Shown here piece after piece: positions 1 to 9,416 of a DNA stretch of 64,000 nt. Source of the stretch: Alcanivoracaceae bacterium (lineage in GTDB: Bacteria > Pseudomonadota > Gammaproteobacteria > Pseudomonadales > Alcanivoracaceae); contig JARGPN010000016.1 in NCBI GenBank assembly GCA_029213045.1, positions 62,001 to 126,000 on the forward strand, written 5' to 3'. A program made the translations under genes and the position numbers. The notes under the pieces are model-generated. The model ran no database searches. It was not told the DNA's origin and saw only the letters and a list, made by a program, of their open reading frames with translations. The first letter of the stretch is position 1; the number at the start of each line of letters is the position of its first letter.

Positions 1-560
1 TTACCGCTGTCGCCGAAGTCTGTGTTGAATTGATCCTGAATAAGCTGACGCGCAAGCGCCGCTGAGCATGGGCACGTTGAGGAATAAGGCACTTCCACCG
101 TCAACTCAATGCGCATCCCTTTTTCGCACATGTTGGCCGCAATCGTTACCGGGTAGCTTTTCCAGCCTGCGTAACTGCTTTTCAGCGACGGACGACGCAT
201 GGAATATTCGAAATCCAATTGCACAAATGCGCGCGTACTCAGTCCTTCATGCGTTTGCATAAAGTTTTGCAGCAGCTGCTCAATGGAGGTGGCGCTGACA
301 GAAAGATCGCCAAAGGTTTCTTCCAGCATCAAATACAAACGCGACATGTGAATGCCTTTGGCATCCGGATTGTCTAAATTCACGTAGGCTTGAATTGATG
401 TGGACACAGGGCGCTCGCCGGCCAAGGTATCGCTCACCTTTGCAGGCAAATGGATCTCGCTCATGCCGACCCAATCGAGCTTGCTGTGTATGTGACGCTT
501 CATCGAGCTGGCGACATCTGGCATCTCGTGGGCGCCGGGGGCATTAACTTTATCGTTCAT
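1..560 (-). CDS. folE2: GTP cyclohydrolase FolE2 (type IB), 3' end cut by window edge
   Basis: Converts GTP to 7,8-dihydroneopterin triphosphate, the first step of folate (and queuosine/pterin) synthesis. About 186 codons are visible from the ATG at 558-560; the reading frame runs off the left edge, so the C-terminus is missing. The translation starts [16 protein letters not shown], contains the family stretch [12 protein letters not shown], and then [15 protein letters not shown], which holds the conserved cysteine region of the FolE2 (DUF198) family. FolE2 differs from the zinc-dependent FolE and is often used when zinc is scarce, but I see no convincing Zur-type operator in the 187 bases upstream. 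Identification is firm; regulation is unknown. Confidence 0.93.
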   Translation of the reverse strand, partial: MNDKVNAPGAHEMPDVASSMKRHIHSKLDWVGMSEIHLPAKVSDTLAGERPVSTSIQAYVNLDNPDAKGIHMSRLYLMLEETFGDLSVSATSIEQLLQNFMQTHEGLSTRAFVQLDFEYSMRRPSLKSSYAGWKSYPVTIAANMCEKGMRIELTVEVPYSSTCPCSAALARQLIQDQFNTDFGDSG

Positions 561-724
561 CCGGTACTCCGTTGCTAACGGGCAATGCACCCGTCAGGGG
601 CGAACAGGCACTGCCGGTTCGCGGGGGGTGGCAAGTCTAGCAAATTATCGCAGGTAATTAGACCGATGGATTATGCGGATATTCGCTACGCGATATAGAT
701 TGTTCCTATCGCGATCGCTTTCAA

Positions 725-750
725 GAGAAAATGGGCCTATTGGCCCATTA
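725..750 (-). terminator. Intrinsic terminator after the TPR gene
   Basis: On the minus strand, ATGGGCC-AATA-GGCCCAT forms a seven-pair hairpin followed directly by TTTTCT. The hairpin begins at the stop codon of the TPR-protein gene, so it closes the symporter/TPR operon before folE2. Confidence 0.75.
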
Positions 751-1641
751 TGCCGGAGCCATCACCAATTGCTGGAACGCAGACAGGCTGCGCAGGTTTG
801 CGAAATGTCGCTCTTCTTGCGCCGCTTCGCGTAGCCCTTCGTTAATGCCGAGCGCAGCCTCTAGGTCAGCCATCGCACGCTCACTCTCTTCCAACTCGGA
901 CCAAGCACAAGCGCGCTGATATAAGGCGTGTGCATCTTCTGGGTCAATTTCTAAGACACGATCACACAGACTCAACGCCCAACGTTGCTCGCCAATTTCC
1001 AGCACCGCGTCGGCTTTCCACGCCAGCGCCTCAAGATCATCCGGGCGCAGCTCAAGAATTCGATCGTAAATAGCCACCTTCGCTTGCGGCACTGCTTCTT
1101 TGCTCGCTTTCAGCCACAAGCTGTGAATTTCGTTGGTCCGCTCAATTTCTTCTTGGTTGGCGGCGATATTCTGCGACTTCTGCCTTAACTCACGTTCAAG
1201 TTGCGCAAGACGGCTTTCGTATTCGCTGGTTAAGCGCGTCATTTCTGTTTCAGCGTAGCCGCGAATTTTATCTTTTAAGTCACGAATGGTTGTCCAACCC
1301 ACCAACGCCAACAACGAAGCAGCACCTGCAATCAAATAGAAGAAATACGTCACCGTGGACGTGGCATAGCTCATCGCCTTATCAGCCACTTCCAGCTCTC
1401 GATCCGTAACAATGCGGTTCATGTCGTTGCGGTATTGCATCATGTCTGAGCGCAAGCTGCGCAGCTCGCCCAAGATCCAATTCTCACGAAATGGCGACAT
1501 CTGGTCTGCGGAATTTTCACCTGCCGGCAGTGATGCAGGCGTTTCTTCCGAACTTTTAGCCCACACAGGGGACGACAAAATTGGCGCCGCGACTATCGCG
1601 CAAGTAACCAATAGCCGCGCCAATTTTTTGCTCTGTTTCAT
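748..1641 (-). CDS. Membrane-anchored coiled-coil/TPR protein coupled to the symporter
   Basis: A 297-residue protein of unknown function. Visible parts are a signal-peptide-like N-terminus (residues 1-28), an acidic linker, a hydrophobic segment at about 95-116, a charged helical stretch likely to form a coiled coil at about 120-172, and TPR-like repeats at about 186-268. The open frame extends further upstream into the symporter gene, but the ATG at 1639-1641 is preferred: it gives a proper signal sequence, has a purine-rich site just upstream, and overlaps the symporter stop as ATGA. Such an overlap implies translational coupling, so the protein probably works with or on the transporter. 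Whether the TPR domain faces the cytoplasm or periplasm depends on whether the first hydrophobic segment is cleaved. I do not recognise a named family. Confidence 0.8.
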   Translation of the reverse strand: MKQSKKLARLLVTCAIVAAPILSSPVWAKSSEETPASLPAGENSADQMSPFRENWILGELRSLRSDMMQYRNDMNRIVTDRELEVADKAMSYATSTVTYFFYLIAGAASLLALVGWTTIRDLKDKIRGYAETEMTRLTSEYESRLAQLERELRQKSQNIAANQEEIERTNEIHSLWLKASKEAVPQAKVAIYDRILELRPDDLEALAWKADAVLEIGEQRWALSLCDRVLEIDPEDAHALYQRACAWSELEESERAMADLEAALGINEGLREAAQEERHFANLRSLSAFQQLVMAPA

Positions 1642-3074
1642 TCTCCGGTCCTCTCTTGCGTCGCAGCAACTGTCCCAGCAAATCGCTGAAATAACCAGGC
1701 CACAACAAACACGAGCCAGCCAGCCAACATAGCCGGCATCACCTCGTAAACAGACGCAGACAATCCCAGCCCGCGCCATAAATAAACAGTTGCCACACCA
1801 ACAATCACCATTAACACGGCAACTCGCTGCGACGGCCTTCCTCCTAAGGAGTACACCAACAATAGCGGCCCGAACGAGGACGCCATGAGCGCCCACGCCA
1901 CAATCACTAACTGGAACACACTGCTACTGCCGAACAAGGCGATGATTAATGCCAACGAACACACGGCCAGCGTACTGTAGCGTGTCAGTGTAAAACTCTG
2001 CCAACGCTTAGGCGGCAAGTCGCGACTGAGCGCAGCACTGCACACCAAAATAAGTGAATCCGCAGTAGAGATGGTTGCCGCGAACAATCCCGCCAGCACC
2101 AACCCAGCCAAAACCGGCGGCAGTAAATCATGGGCGAGTGTCGGCAGCGCGAGCTCCGCATCAAAGCCACTTTCAGGAATGAGTAACCGCGCCACTAAGC
2201 CGACGGCGTTGGCGAGAAAATAAAACGCGATAAACCAACCATAATAGTACACCCGCGCGCGCGTTAAATTATCGACGGAGTTCAACGCCATAAAACGCAC
2301 CATGATATGAGGCTGACCAATCACACCAAACCCGGCGAACATCCAGCCGAGCACGAACATGATCGGACCGGCAACCCCAGAAAACGCCAGCCCAGGTGGA
2401 AACCAATCCATATGCGTTGGCGAAACCGCGCTCAGCTGCTGCCATGCGGACGACACACCGCCGACTTTATCCAGTGCCACATACAACATCACTGACATGG
2501 CCACGATCATCACGATAGATTGCGCCACATCCGTCCAAATGGATGCACGTAAGCCGCCGGAAAAACAATAGAACAGCACCATAACGGCGCCAATCACGGC
2601 ACCCGTGCTGTAATCCCAGCCGAACAAAACATGCATTGCCTTACTGCCAGCATTGAACTGTGCTGCCGCGTAGGTGCCGAGAAAGATCACCGAGATCAGC
2701 GCCACCAACTTCAACAGCACCGTGTAACGCTGCCCACCCCAATTCGCTAGGATTTCCGGAAACGTTAAGGAATCATTTTTACCGGCCACTTCTCTTAACC
2801 GGCGATGCACAAGCCCAGACGCCATCCAATCGCCCAGAATCCACCCCACCATCAACCAACCAGCCGATAGCCCCGTGCTGTAGGTGAAGCCAATAACACC
2901 AATAAACATATAACCGCTGTTATTGGTGGCGACCGCTGACAACCCTGCCAACGCGGGGGGAATAGAGCGCCCCGCCACCAAGAAATCACCTGAATCGGGC
3001 TTACGGACGAGAGAGGCCGCAAATCCGATCACTAAAAACAGCAGCAGAAAGCCGACAAAGCTAGCGAGAAGCAT
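1638..3074 (-). CDS. Sodium:solute symporter family (SSS, PutP-like) transporter
   Basis: A 478-residue polytopic membrane protein of the SSS family (proline, pantothenate and related Na+ symporters). The sequence is a run of about 12-13 hydrophobic helices. Family signatures include FSGGLRASIWTDVAQ in the middle, FGVIGQPHIMVRFMA, and ATISTADSLILVCSAAL, where the Ser/Thr pair matches the region that forms the second sodium site in PutP. The substrate cannot be read from sequence; PutP-like residues and the neighbouring ectoine genes suggest a compatible solute such as proline or ectoine (inference). It is transcribed away from ectR and overlaps the downstream TPR gene by four bases. Confidence 0.88.
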   Translation of the reverse strand: MLLASFVGFLLLFLVIGFAASLVRKPDSGDFLVAGRSIPPALAGLSAVATNNSGYMFIGVIGFTYSTGLSAGWLMVGWILGDWMASGLVHRRLREVAGKNDSLTFPEILANWGGQRYTVLLKLVALISVIFLGTYAAAQFNAGSKAMHVLFGWDYSTGAVIGAVMVLFYCFSGGLRASIWTDVAQSIVMIVAMSVMLYVALDKVGGVSSAWQQLSAVSPTHMDWFPPGLAFSGVAGPIMFVLGWMFAGFGVIGQPHIMVRFMALNSVDNLTRARVYYYGWFIAFYFLANAVGLVARLLIPESGFDAELALPTLAHDLLPPVLAGLVLAGLFAATISTADSLILVCSAALSRDLPPKRWQSFTLTRYSTLAVCSLALIIALFGSSSVFQLVIVAWALMASSFGPLLLVYSLGGRPSQRVAVLMVIVGVATVYLWRGLGLSASVYEVMPAMLAGWLVFVVAWLFQRFAGTVAATQERTGE

Positions 3075-3207
3075 AGGAAAACCATCTTGTTGAGCTTGTT
3101 GTTATTGCACTGTCGCGGAGCACAACGAATATCGCCGCAATGCCGCGAAAACAGCGGGAATAAGTGCCAATAAGCTGCCCCCGAGATCGCACTCGGGCCA
3201 AATTACT

Positions 3208-3236
3208 TTGACATCTAAATATTAGTCATCTAAAAT
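3208..3236 (+). promoter_or_regulatory. Sigma-70 promoter for ectR-ectA with embedded repeats
   Basis: TTGACA at 3208-3213 and TAAAAT at 3231-3236 are separated by exactly 17 bases, a near-consensus vegetative promoter. The spacer contains the inverted repeat CTAA-ATA-TTAG (3215-3225), and CATCTAAA occurs twice as a direct repeat (3212-3219 and 3228-3235), the second copy covering the -10. This is where a MarR-type repressor such as EctR would be expected to bind and autoregulate. The predicted start site leaves a leader of about 120 bases. Confidence 0.7.
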
Positions 3237-3363
3237 ACTTTACCAGATTTAGCGCTGTATTTCTTTTATTTCAGTGACTTAATAACGCTTTAATCACTTT
3301 TACATCAAAGCGAAACACACCGACAACGGCCATTATTATTCTTTATCGAGAGCATATTCAGAG

Positions 3364-3936
3364 ATGGCAAGGCACGACGAAGTGTTAATTGCGCTACGCA
3401 AAATCATTCGCGCGACGGATTTGTATTCACGTCGCCTAAGTAAAGAGGCTGGCCTGACAGCGCCACAGCTGCTGATCATGCACGCCATTGCCGAACACGA
3501 AGAGATGACCATGGGCGAGATCGCCAATGAGGTGTCTCTGAGTCAGGCCACCGTCACGACCATTTTGGATCGATTGGAAAAGCGCGACTTACTACGCCGC
3601 CAGCGCGGCGACCGAGATAAGCGCCGCGTTTACGCCAGCTTGACGGAGGAAGGCCGAATTCTGTTGTCGCGAGCACCAACGCCACTTCAGGAAGAATTTA
3701 TGGAGCAGTTCAAAGAGCTGCGTGAGTGGGAGCAATCCCTCATTTTGAGTTCCCTGCAACGGGTAGCCTCAATGATGAACGCCGAGCATATCGACGCATC
3801 CCCAGTTTTGGATGTTGGCGCCATCGATCGCTACCAAACGCCTTTGGAGCTCACCCAGAAAAAGGAAGGCCAGGACAGTGGAAAGCGAGCTAATTATTCC
3901 CAAAGCAACACGACAGAGAGAGATGGAAGCCACTAA
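3364..3936 (+). CDS. ectR: MarR-family regulator of ectoine genes, EctR
   Basis: A 190-residue MarR-type winged-helix regulator. The DNA-binding region is clear: GEIANEVSLSQATVTTILDRL at about residues 52-72 is the helix-turn-helix, followed by the wing with RGDRDKRRVYASLTEEG, the characteristic MarR wing. EctR-type proteins repress ectABC in halophilic and methylotrophic gammaproteobacteria. Here the gene lies on the same strand as ectA and its last codons overlap the ectA start by 14 bases, so regulator and first enzyme share one transcript. The C-terminal tail (after about residue 150) is polar and poorly conserved in appearance. The ATG at 3364 follows a GAGAGC-type site. Confidence 0.9.
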   Translation: MARHDEVLIALRKIIRATDLYSRRLSKEAGLTAPQLLIMHAIAEHEEMTMGEIANEVSLSQATVTTILDRLEKRDLLRRQRGDRDKRRVYASLTEEGRILLSRAPTPLQEEFMEQFKELREWEQSLILSSLQRVASMMNAEHIDASPVLDVGAIDRYQTPLELTQKKEGQDSGKRANYSQSNTTERDGSH

Positions 3937-4471
3937 ACAGAACATCAGCAAAGCGCAAGACGGCATCGAATTGCGCAAACCGGAAAGCCAAGATGGTGCG
4001 CGTGTGCACAAGCTTATCAGCGAGTGCAAGCCGCTGGATGAGAATTCCACCTACTGCAACCTATTGCAGTGCACACATTTCGCCGACACCTGTGTCGCAG
4101 CAGAAATGGACGGCGATTTAGTTGGTTTTATTTCCGGCTATATTCCGCCTAAGCAGCAAAACACCTTGTTTGTTTGGCAGGTTGCCGTGCATGAAAAGGC
4201 ACGCGGAAAAGGCTTGGCCAAACGCATGCTAGCGGAAATATTGGATCGCGAAGATTGTGACAATGTGCAGTACATTGAAACCACCATTACGCCTGACAAC
4301 GATGCCTCGTGGGGCATGTTTGGCAGCTTCGCATATCAGCGCAAGTGGCGCACCGAGCAGTTTATTTTCTTCGATAGCCGCGTGCATTTTGCCGGCGAGC
4401 ACAACGATGAATATTTACTGCGCATCGGCCCCTTTAATCGTGACAAAGTTGAAGACGTACTCGGCGATTAA
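3923..4471 (+). CDS. ectA: L-2,4-diaminobutyrate N-gamma-acetyltransferase EctA
   Basis: Transfers acetyl from acetyl-CoA to 2,4-diaminobutyrate, the second step of ectoine synthesis. The 182-residue protein is a GNAT fold enzyme: VAVHEKARGKGLAKRML at about residues 86-102 includes the acetyl-CoA pyrophosphate-binding loop (R-G-K-G-L-A), and TPDNDASWGMFGSFA is typical of EctA. The open frame begins at 3812, but the ATG at 3923 gives the usual family length and has a GAGAGAG stretch just upstream. It starts inside the last codons of ectR, which suggests coupling. The gap to ectB is 164 bases, unusually long for this operon. Confidence 0.95.
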   Translation: MEATKQNISKAQDGIELRKPESQDGARVHKLISECKPLDENSTYCNLLQCTHFADTCVAAEMDGDLVGFISGYIPPKQQNTLFVWQVAVHEKARGKGLAKRMLAEILDREDCDNVQYIETTITPDNDASWGMFGSFAYQRKWRTEQFIFFDSRVHFAGEHNDEYLLRIGPFNRDKVEDVLGD

Positions 4472-4492
4472 TGTTCGAACTATTTTCTAAAT

Positions 4493-4522
4493 AGGCTCGT
4501 GAGAGCCTTCAGGCGCACGCCT
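4493..4522 (+). other. Tandem hairpins in the ectA-ectB spacer
   Basis: AGGCTC-GTGA-GAGCCT (4493-4508) is a six-pair stem closed by a GNRA-type tetraloop, followed at once by AGGC-gcac-GCCT (4511-4522). Neither has a T-run after it, so they look more like RNA processing or stability elements than terminators. Their role is unknown. Confidence 0.45.
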
Positions 4523-4569
4523 TGGCTAATTGCCGACCATGAAACATTAATTATTGGTAGTTAGCTTAG

Positions 4570-5940
<1,371 letters not shown>

Positions 5941-6015
5941 AGATCGCTCATCGAAGCGCAGTATTGCGCCTGCGCCATACGCATCGGTATCACTCGATGC
6001 ACGGCGCAGACTCTT

Positions 6016-6050
6016 CCTGGCCCAAGCACCTCCCGGGCCGGGATTTTTTT
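6016..6050 (+). terminator. Intrinsic terminator between ectB and ectC
   Basis: CCTGGCCC (6016-6023) pairs with GGGCCGGG (6035-6042) with one G-T wobble, followed by A and seven T. This is a standard Rho-independent terminator on the ectoine strand, placed between ectB and ectC. Confidence 0.8.
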
Positions 6051-6138
6051 ATCTATATTCCTTTTTAAAAATGCATTGTCTATACATGCAAACAACACAA
6101 CATCATTCATCAATTAGTCGTAGGGAGCTTGTCAACCC

Positions 6139-6543
6139 ATGATTGTTAGAACTCTCGAGGAAGCCAAGAAAACTAATCGCCGCGTCATTGCTGAGAACGG
6201 CAACTGGGAATCCGTTCGCCTTTCACTCAAAGACGACGGCATGGGATTTTCATTTCATATCACCACTATTTTCGCTGGCACTGAAACGCATATTTGGTAT
6301 CAAAACCATTTAGAAACCGTGTACTGCATTTCCGGCGAAGGAGAAGTTGAGACGTTGGCGGATGGTAAAATTTATCCGATCAAACCCGGCACTGTGTATA
6401 TCCTAGACAAAAATGACGAGCACCTGCTGCGCGGCAAAACAGACATGCAGCTTGCTTGTTCTTTTAATCCGCCTTTACATGGCAAAGAAGTCCACGACGA
6501 AAATGGTGTTTACGCGCTGGACGCCGAGGCAGTCACTGACTAA
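6139..6543 (+). CDS. ectC: L-ectoine synthase EctC
   Basis: Cyclises N-gamma-acetyl-2,4-diaminobutyrate to ectoine with loss of water. The 134-residue protein is a cupin-fold enzyme of standard family length. Family motifs are visible: [20 protein letters not shown] in the first cupin motif region and [10 protein letters not shown] in the second, which contain iron-ligand candidates (Glu, Tyr, His). It lies 198 bases after ectB and behind a terminator, so it probably has its own promoter in 6051-6110, although no strong -35/-10 pair stands out. The ribosome site is GGGAG about 12 bases upstream, somewhat distant. Confidence 0.97.
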   Translation: MIVRTLEEAKKTNRRVIAENGNWESVRLSLKDDGMGFSFHITTIFAGTETHIWYQNHLETVYCISGEGEVETLADGKIYPIKPGTVYILDKNDEHLLRGKTDMQLACSFNPPLHGKEVHDENGVYALDAEAVTD

Positions 6544-6561
6544 TTCTTTGAACTGATCTTT

Positions 6562-6590
6562 CGCTCAAGGCGGCTTTCTCGCCTTGAGCG
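6562..6590 (+). terminator. Perfect hairpin after ectC
   Basis: CGCTCAAGGCG (6562-6572) and CGCCTTGAGCG (6580-6590) form an eleven-pair perfect stem with a seven-base loop 19 bases after the ectC stop. No T-run follows, so it may be a weak terminator or a 3'-end protecting structure. Confidence 0.6.
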
Positions 6591-6817
6591 CCCCTCCTCT
6601 AACGACCCTCTCTGCCTTTTACAGCACTTTTCCTCTCTGTACGCTTTCACTGACAACGAATTCACTCTACTTTCGGCATAGTATCGATTCCGCTATTACG
6701 TGAACGACGAAACACTTACAGCAAATCGAATAAAATACATCTCAAATCTCGTTGCGAGCCGTTTATACTCGCAGTAAGAAGCTGGAGTTTCGTCATAAAA
6801 ATAAGGACATTGATTGA

Positions 6818-7864
6818 ATGCGCATCACTCGCTGGCTAATTGGTAGCCTGATTACATTACTTATTATTGTCTGCGTCCTCACGATTGCCTTTCAAGTGCG
6901 TCCCACTACAGAAGGTTGGCCGGCGTACACGGCGCAACCGGCCGATCAGACAAACCACCCATCGTTATCCATCACTTGGCTCGGCACTTCAACGCTGCTC
7001 ATATCCGACGGCACGACAACGTTACTTACTGACGGCTATTTTTCTCGTGTTTCCAAGCTGGATGTTGTCACCCGCAGTCTGTCGCCTAACGTCGCCCGCA
7101 TTAATAAGAACTTACGCGCTGCCAACATTGAAAAGCTGGATGCCGTAATGGTCGTTCACTCGCATTTTGACCACGTCATGGATGCGCCTTGGGTTGCTAT
7201 GAAAACTGGCGCTCATCTGCTTGGCTCAGAGAGCACAGCAAATGTAGGACGCGGTGCAGGCATGGATGAAAAAGATATTCGGGTTGTCACACCCGGCAAG
7301 GGAGTCCAATACGGTGACTTTGAAGTGATTTTCTTATCGTCGGAGCATGTACCGCAGGCAGAATGGATTGATCGCTTAACCGGCATGGGTGAAGACATTT
7401 CCGAACCGCTTTCTCCGCCCGCGCCGGTGGATGCGTGGAAAGAAGGCGAATCCTATGTGCTGGTTATTCGACATCCGGCTGGCAACATCGTCATTCAGGG
7501 CAGCGCTGGATTTGCTGACGGTCAACTCGACGGTTACCAAGCAGATATCGCCTTTGTATCGAGCGTCGGCTTGTCGCGACAAGCGTCCGGCTACACACAG
7601 GACTATGTGCGCAACACTGTCCGCGCCACCGGCGCTAAAGCGGTGATACCCATTCATTGGGACGATTTTTTTGTTCCCTTGCAAGCCGGCACACCGGCAC
7701 TTCCGTATTTAATGGAAAACTTGCCCGCTTCATTTACGCTGCTGGCAGAGGAAGTCAAAAAGGCAGGGGCAAAATTTGAAGTGATGCAGCCAAAGCAGAC
7801 TATGACGTTTTCGAAGCAATCTGCCGCGAAGGACTTATCGGCAAGCCACGCAACATCCGAATAA
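6818..7864 (+). CDS. Membrane-anchored metallo-beta-lactamase-fold hydrolase
   Basis: A 348-residue protein with one N-terminal hydrophobic segment (about residues 5-25) and a metallo-beta-lactamase-superfamily domain. The metal-binding motif HSHFDH lies at about 114-119; later SSEHVPQ, GSAGFADG and IPIHWDDF supply further candidate ligands. The layout resembles UlaG-like hydrolases. The N-terminal segment suggests that the catalytic domain is in the periplasm, attached to the inner membrane. The substrate is unknown. It lies 274 bases after ectC, behind a hairpin, and has its own upstream region, so a link to ectoine is not supported. It converges with dusC. Confidence 0.8.
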   Translation: MRITRWLIGSLITLLIIVCVLTIAFQVRPTTEGWPAYTAQPADQTNHPSLSITWLGTSTLLISDGTTTLLTDGYFSRVSKLDVVTRSLSPNVARINKNLRAANIEKLDAVMVVHSHFDHVMDAPWVAMKTGAHLLGSESTANVGRGAGMDEKDIRVVTPGKGVQYGDFEVIFLSSEHVPQAEWIDRLTGMGEDISEPLSPPAPVDAWKEGESYVLVIRHPAGNIVIQGSAGFADGQLDGYQADIAFVSSVGLSRQASGYTQDYVRNTVRATGAKAVIPIHWDDFFVPLQAGTPALPYLMENLPASFTLLAEEVKKAGAKFEVMQPKQTMTFSKQSAAKDLSASHATSE

Positions 7865-7881
7865 CGTTACGTTGAAAAATG

Positions 7882-8823
7882 CTAGGCGGCGATGTCAGTA
7901 GAGCTCTCAATATGCATCGCGATATCGGCGCTGCTTTTGCACCGCTTAATCACGTCGTACAAGGTTTGTGCTTGCGGCCAATCACGACGCAAATAATTCA
8001 TCCACTGCTTTAACCGACCGGCCAACTGTAGATCGGTCGATGTTGGCAAACAATCTTCGATAAACTTGAGCAAGCTGGCTCGCACATCAGCCCAATCCGC
8101 TGTCGAGCCCTGCTGAATGCGCTGCGCTAAAAACGGATCTGATACAGCACCTCGACCAAGCATTAACATGTCGCACTGAGATTCTTGCGCGCAGCGATGG
8201 GCGTCATCCGCCGTCCAAATTTCACCGTTCGCAATCACCGGAATGGCAATGGCGTGACGCAGCAGCGCAATCTGATCCCAATAAGCGGGTGGCTTGTAGC
8301 CCTGAACCTTAGTGCGACCATGTACGGTTAGCCAACTTGCCCCCGCAGCTTCAATGGCGCGTGCGTTTTCTACTGCAAAATCACCGTGGCAATTTCCTAA
8401 ACGCATTTTTGCCGATACCGGCAAATGTTTCGGCACCGCATTACGCACCGCCGCAACCACCTGATGCACAACCTCGGGTTCATCCAACAGCACGGCGCCG
8501 CCGCGATGACGATTTACTGTTTTTGCCGGACAACCAAAATTCAAATCTATCGCCGGCGCACCTAACTCCGCTGCTCGCGCAGCATTTTCTGCCATGCACT
8601 GCGGATCAGAACCCAACAGCTGCACATGCACAGACGTGCCGGCACGGGTGCGCGCGCCGGTGCGCAATTCAGGGCACCAACGATAAAAGGTTTTCGGGGG
8701 CAACAAGGTGCCGCTGACACGGACAAATTCCGTTACGCACCAATCGAAGCCGCCGATATCCGTGAGCGCCTGGCGAACGTAGAAGTCCGCCAGCCCCTCC
8801 ATAGGAGCAAGGATCAATTTCAT
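7882..8823 (-). CDS. dusC: tRNA-dihydrouridine(16) synthase DusC
   Basis: Reduces uridine to dihydrouridine in the D-loop of tRNA using FMN and NADPH. The 313-residue protein starts MKLILAPMEGLADF, typical of DusC rather than DusA or DusB. The catalytic cysteine is C98 in NFGCPAKTVNRHRGG, and LTVHGRTKVQGY and MLGRGAVSDPFL are FMN-phosphate-binding regions of the TIM barrel. The gene stands alone, convergent with the hydrolase gene, with an 18-base gap. Confidence 0.93.
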   Translation of the reverse strand: MKLILAPMEGLADFYVRQALTDIGGFDWCVTEFVRVSGTLLPPKTFYRWCPELRTGARTRAGTSVHVQLLGSDPQCMAENAARAAELGAPAIDLNFGCPAKTVNRHRGGAVLLDEPEVVHQVVAAVRNAVPKHLPVSAKMRLGNCHGDFAVENARAIEAAGASWLTVHGRTKVQGYKPPAYWDQIALLRHAIAIPVIANGEIWTADDAHRCAQESQCDMLMLGRGAVSDPFLAQRIQQGSTADWADVRASLLKFIEDCLPTSTDLQLAGRLKQWMNYLRRDWPQAQTLYDVIKRCKSSADIAMHIESSTDIAA

Positions 8824-8900
8824 AGGAGGCGCATTCTAGCGATACCGCGACTGAATCGCAGCCCATCAATACCAGATAACTGAGATAAGAAATAATGCTT

Positions 8901-8922
8901 ATATTTCAATAAGTTGAAATAT
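8901..8922. repeat. Perfect 9-base inverted repeat upstream of dusC
   Basis: ATATTTCAA (8901-8909) and TTGAAATAT (8914-8922) are exact inverted copies around TAAG. It lies about 80 bases upstream of dusC, in a position suitable for an operator or promoter-proximal hairpin. Confidence 0.5.
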
Positions 8923-9253
8923 AGCAGGAAAGAGAGTCCCCGCCGGTCGGGTGGTCGCAGACCAAAGCAATAGCTTAGGAGATCGCAGGAAGACAGCCTG
9001 CACGACCGACGAGGGAAGTTCACTATAGTCTCGCCCCCGGAGCAGTGGAATAGAGATTCTTATGCATTTTTGGAATGATTCTAGCCACTTTTGAGCGGTG
9101 TTTTTTTTTACCATTGGGAACAGTCAGTTAGCCATCCGGCCGACAAAGACCGCTAATCAACTCGTCATCAATCCACAAAAAAGCGCGTCATTTTTGTCTG
9201 ACACCTGAACATCTGGGTATGACTGATGGTGAGCGCTTTAAGGGGGAAGGAAT

Positions 9254-9279
9254 CGCTTGTGGGCAAGCACCCACAAGCG
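9254..9279. repeat. Perfect 10-pair hairpin with 6-base loop
   Basis: CGCTTGTGGG (9254-9263), loop CAAGCA, CCCACAAGCG (9270-9279). No T-run follows on either strand, so it is not a standard terminator. Confidence 0.55.
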
Positions 9280-9341
9280 TGCAGGACGGAAAGTGTGGGC
9301 ACTTACAAACCTAATGAGCCATAAAAAATAACACTTGCCAG

Positions 9342-9392
9342 AAAAAGACCCTTGCAGAGGAGAGTCTCTCTGGCCACCTGCAAGAGTCTTTT
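9342..9392 (-). terminator. Terminator after the choice-of-anchor-I lipoprotein gene
   Basis: On the minus strand GACTCTTGCAG pairs with CTGCAAGGGTC (9347-9357 with 9378-9388, one mismatch) and is followed by TTTTT. The interior carries a second small stem. A T-run is present on both sides, so it may act in both directions. Confidence 0.75.
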
Positions 9393-9416
9393 GAACGTCA
9401 TAACGTTTACGCCAAC

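Larger units (their letters stand above)
8824..9416. other. 593-base intergenic region without a recognisable gene
   Basis: Between divergent-facing dusC upstream DNA and the 3' end of the lipoprotein gene. It contains the AT-rich inverted repeat at 8901-8922, a T-run at about 9102-9111, a perfect ten-pair hairpin CGCTTGTGGG/CCCACAAGCG at 9254-9279, a small AAGTG/CACTT hairpin at about 9290-9304, and the terminator at 9342-9392. I found no convincing reading frame. An unannotated small RNA is possible but not shown. Confidence 0.5.

Noticed and set aside
561-747. Possible Zur operator upstream of folE2
   Set aside because: No AT-rich palindrome resembling a Zur box was visible.
6078-6086. 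GTCTATACA upstream of ectC, identical to half of the desCB palindrome
   Set aside because: A single nine-base half-site is expected about 0.5 times by chance in this much sequence on both strands, and the partner half is missing.
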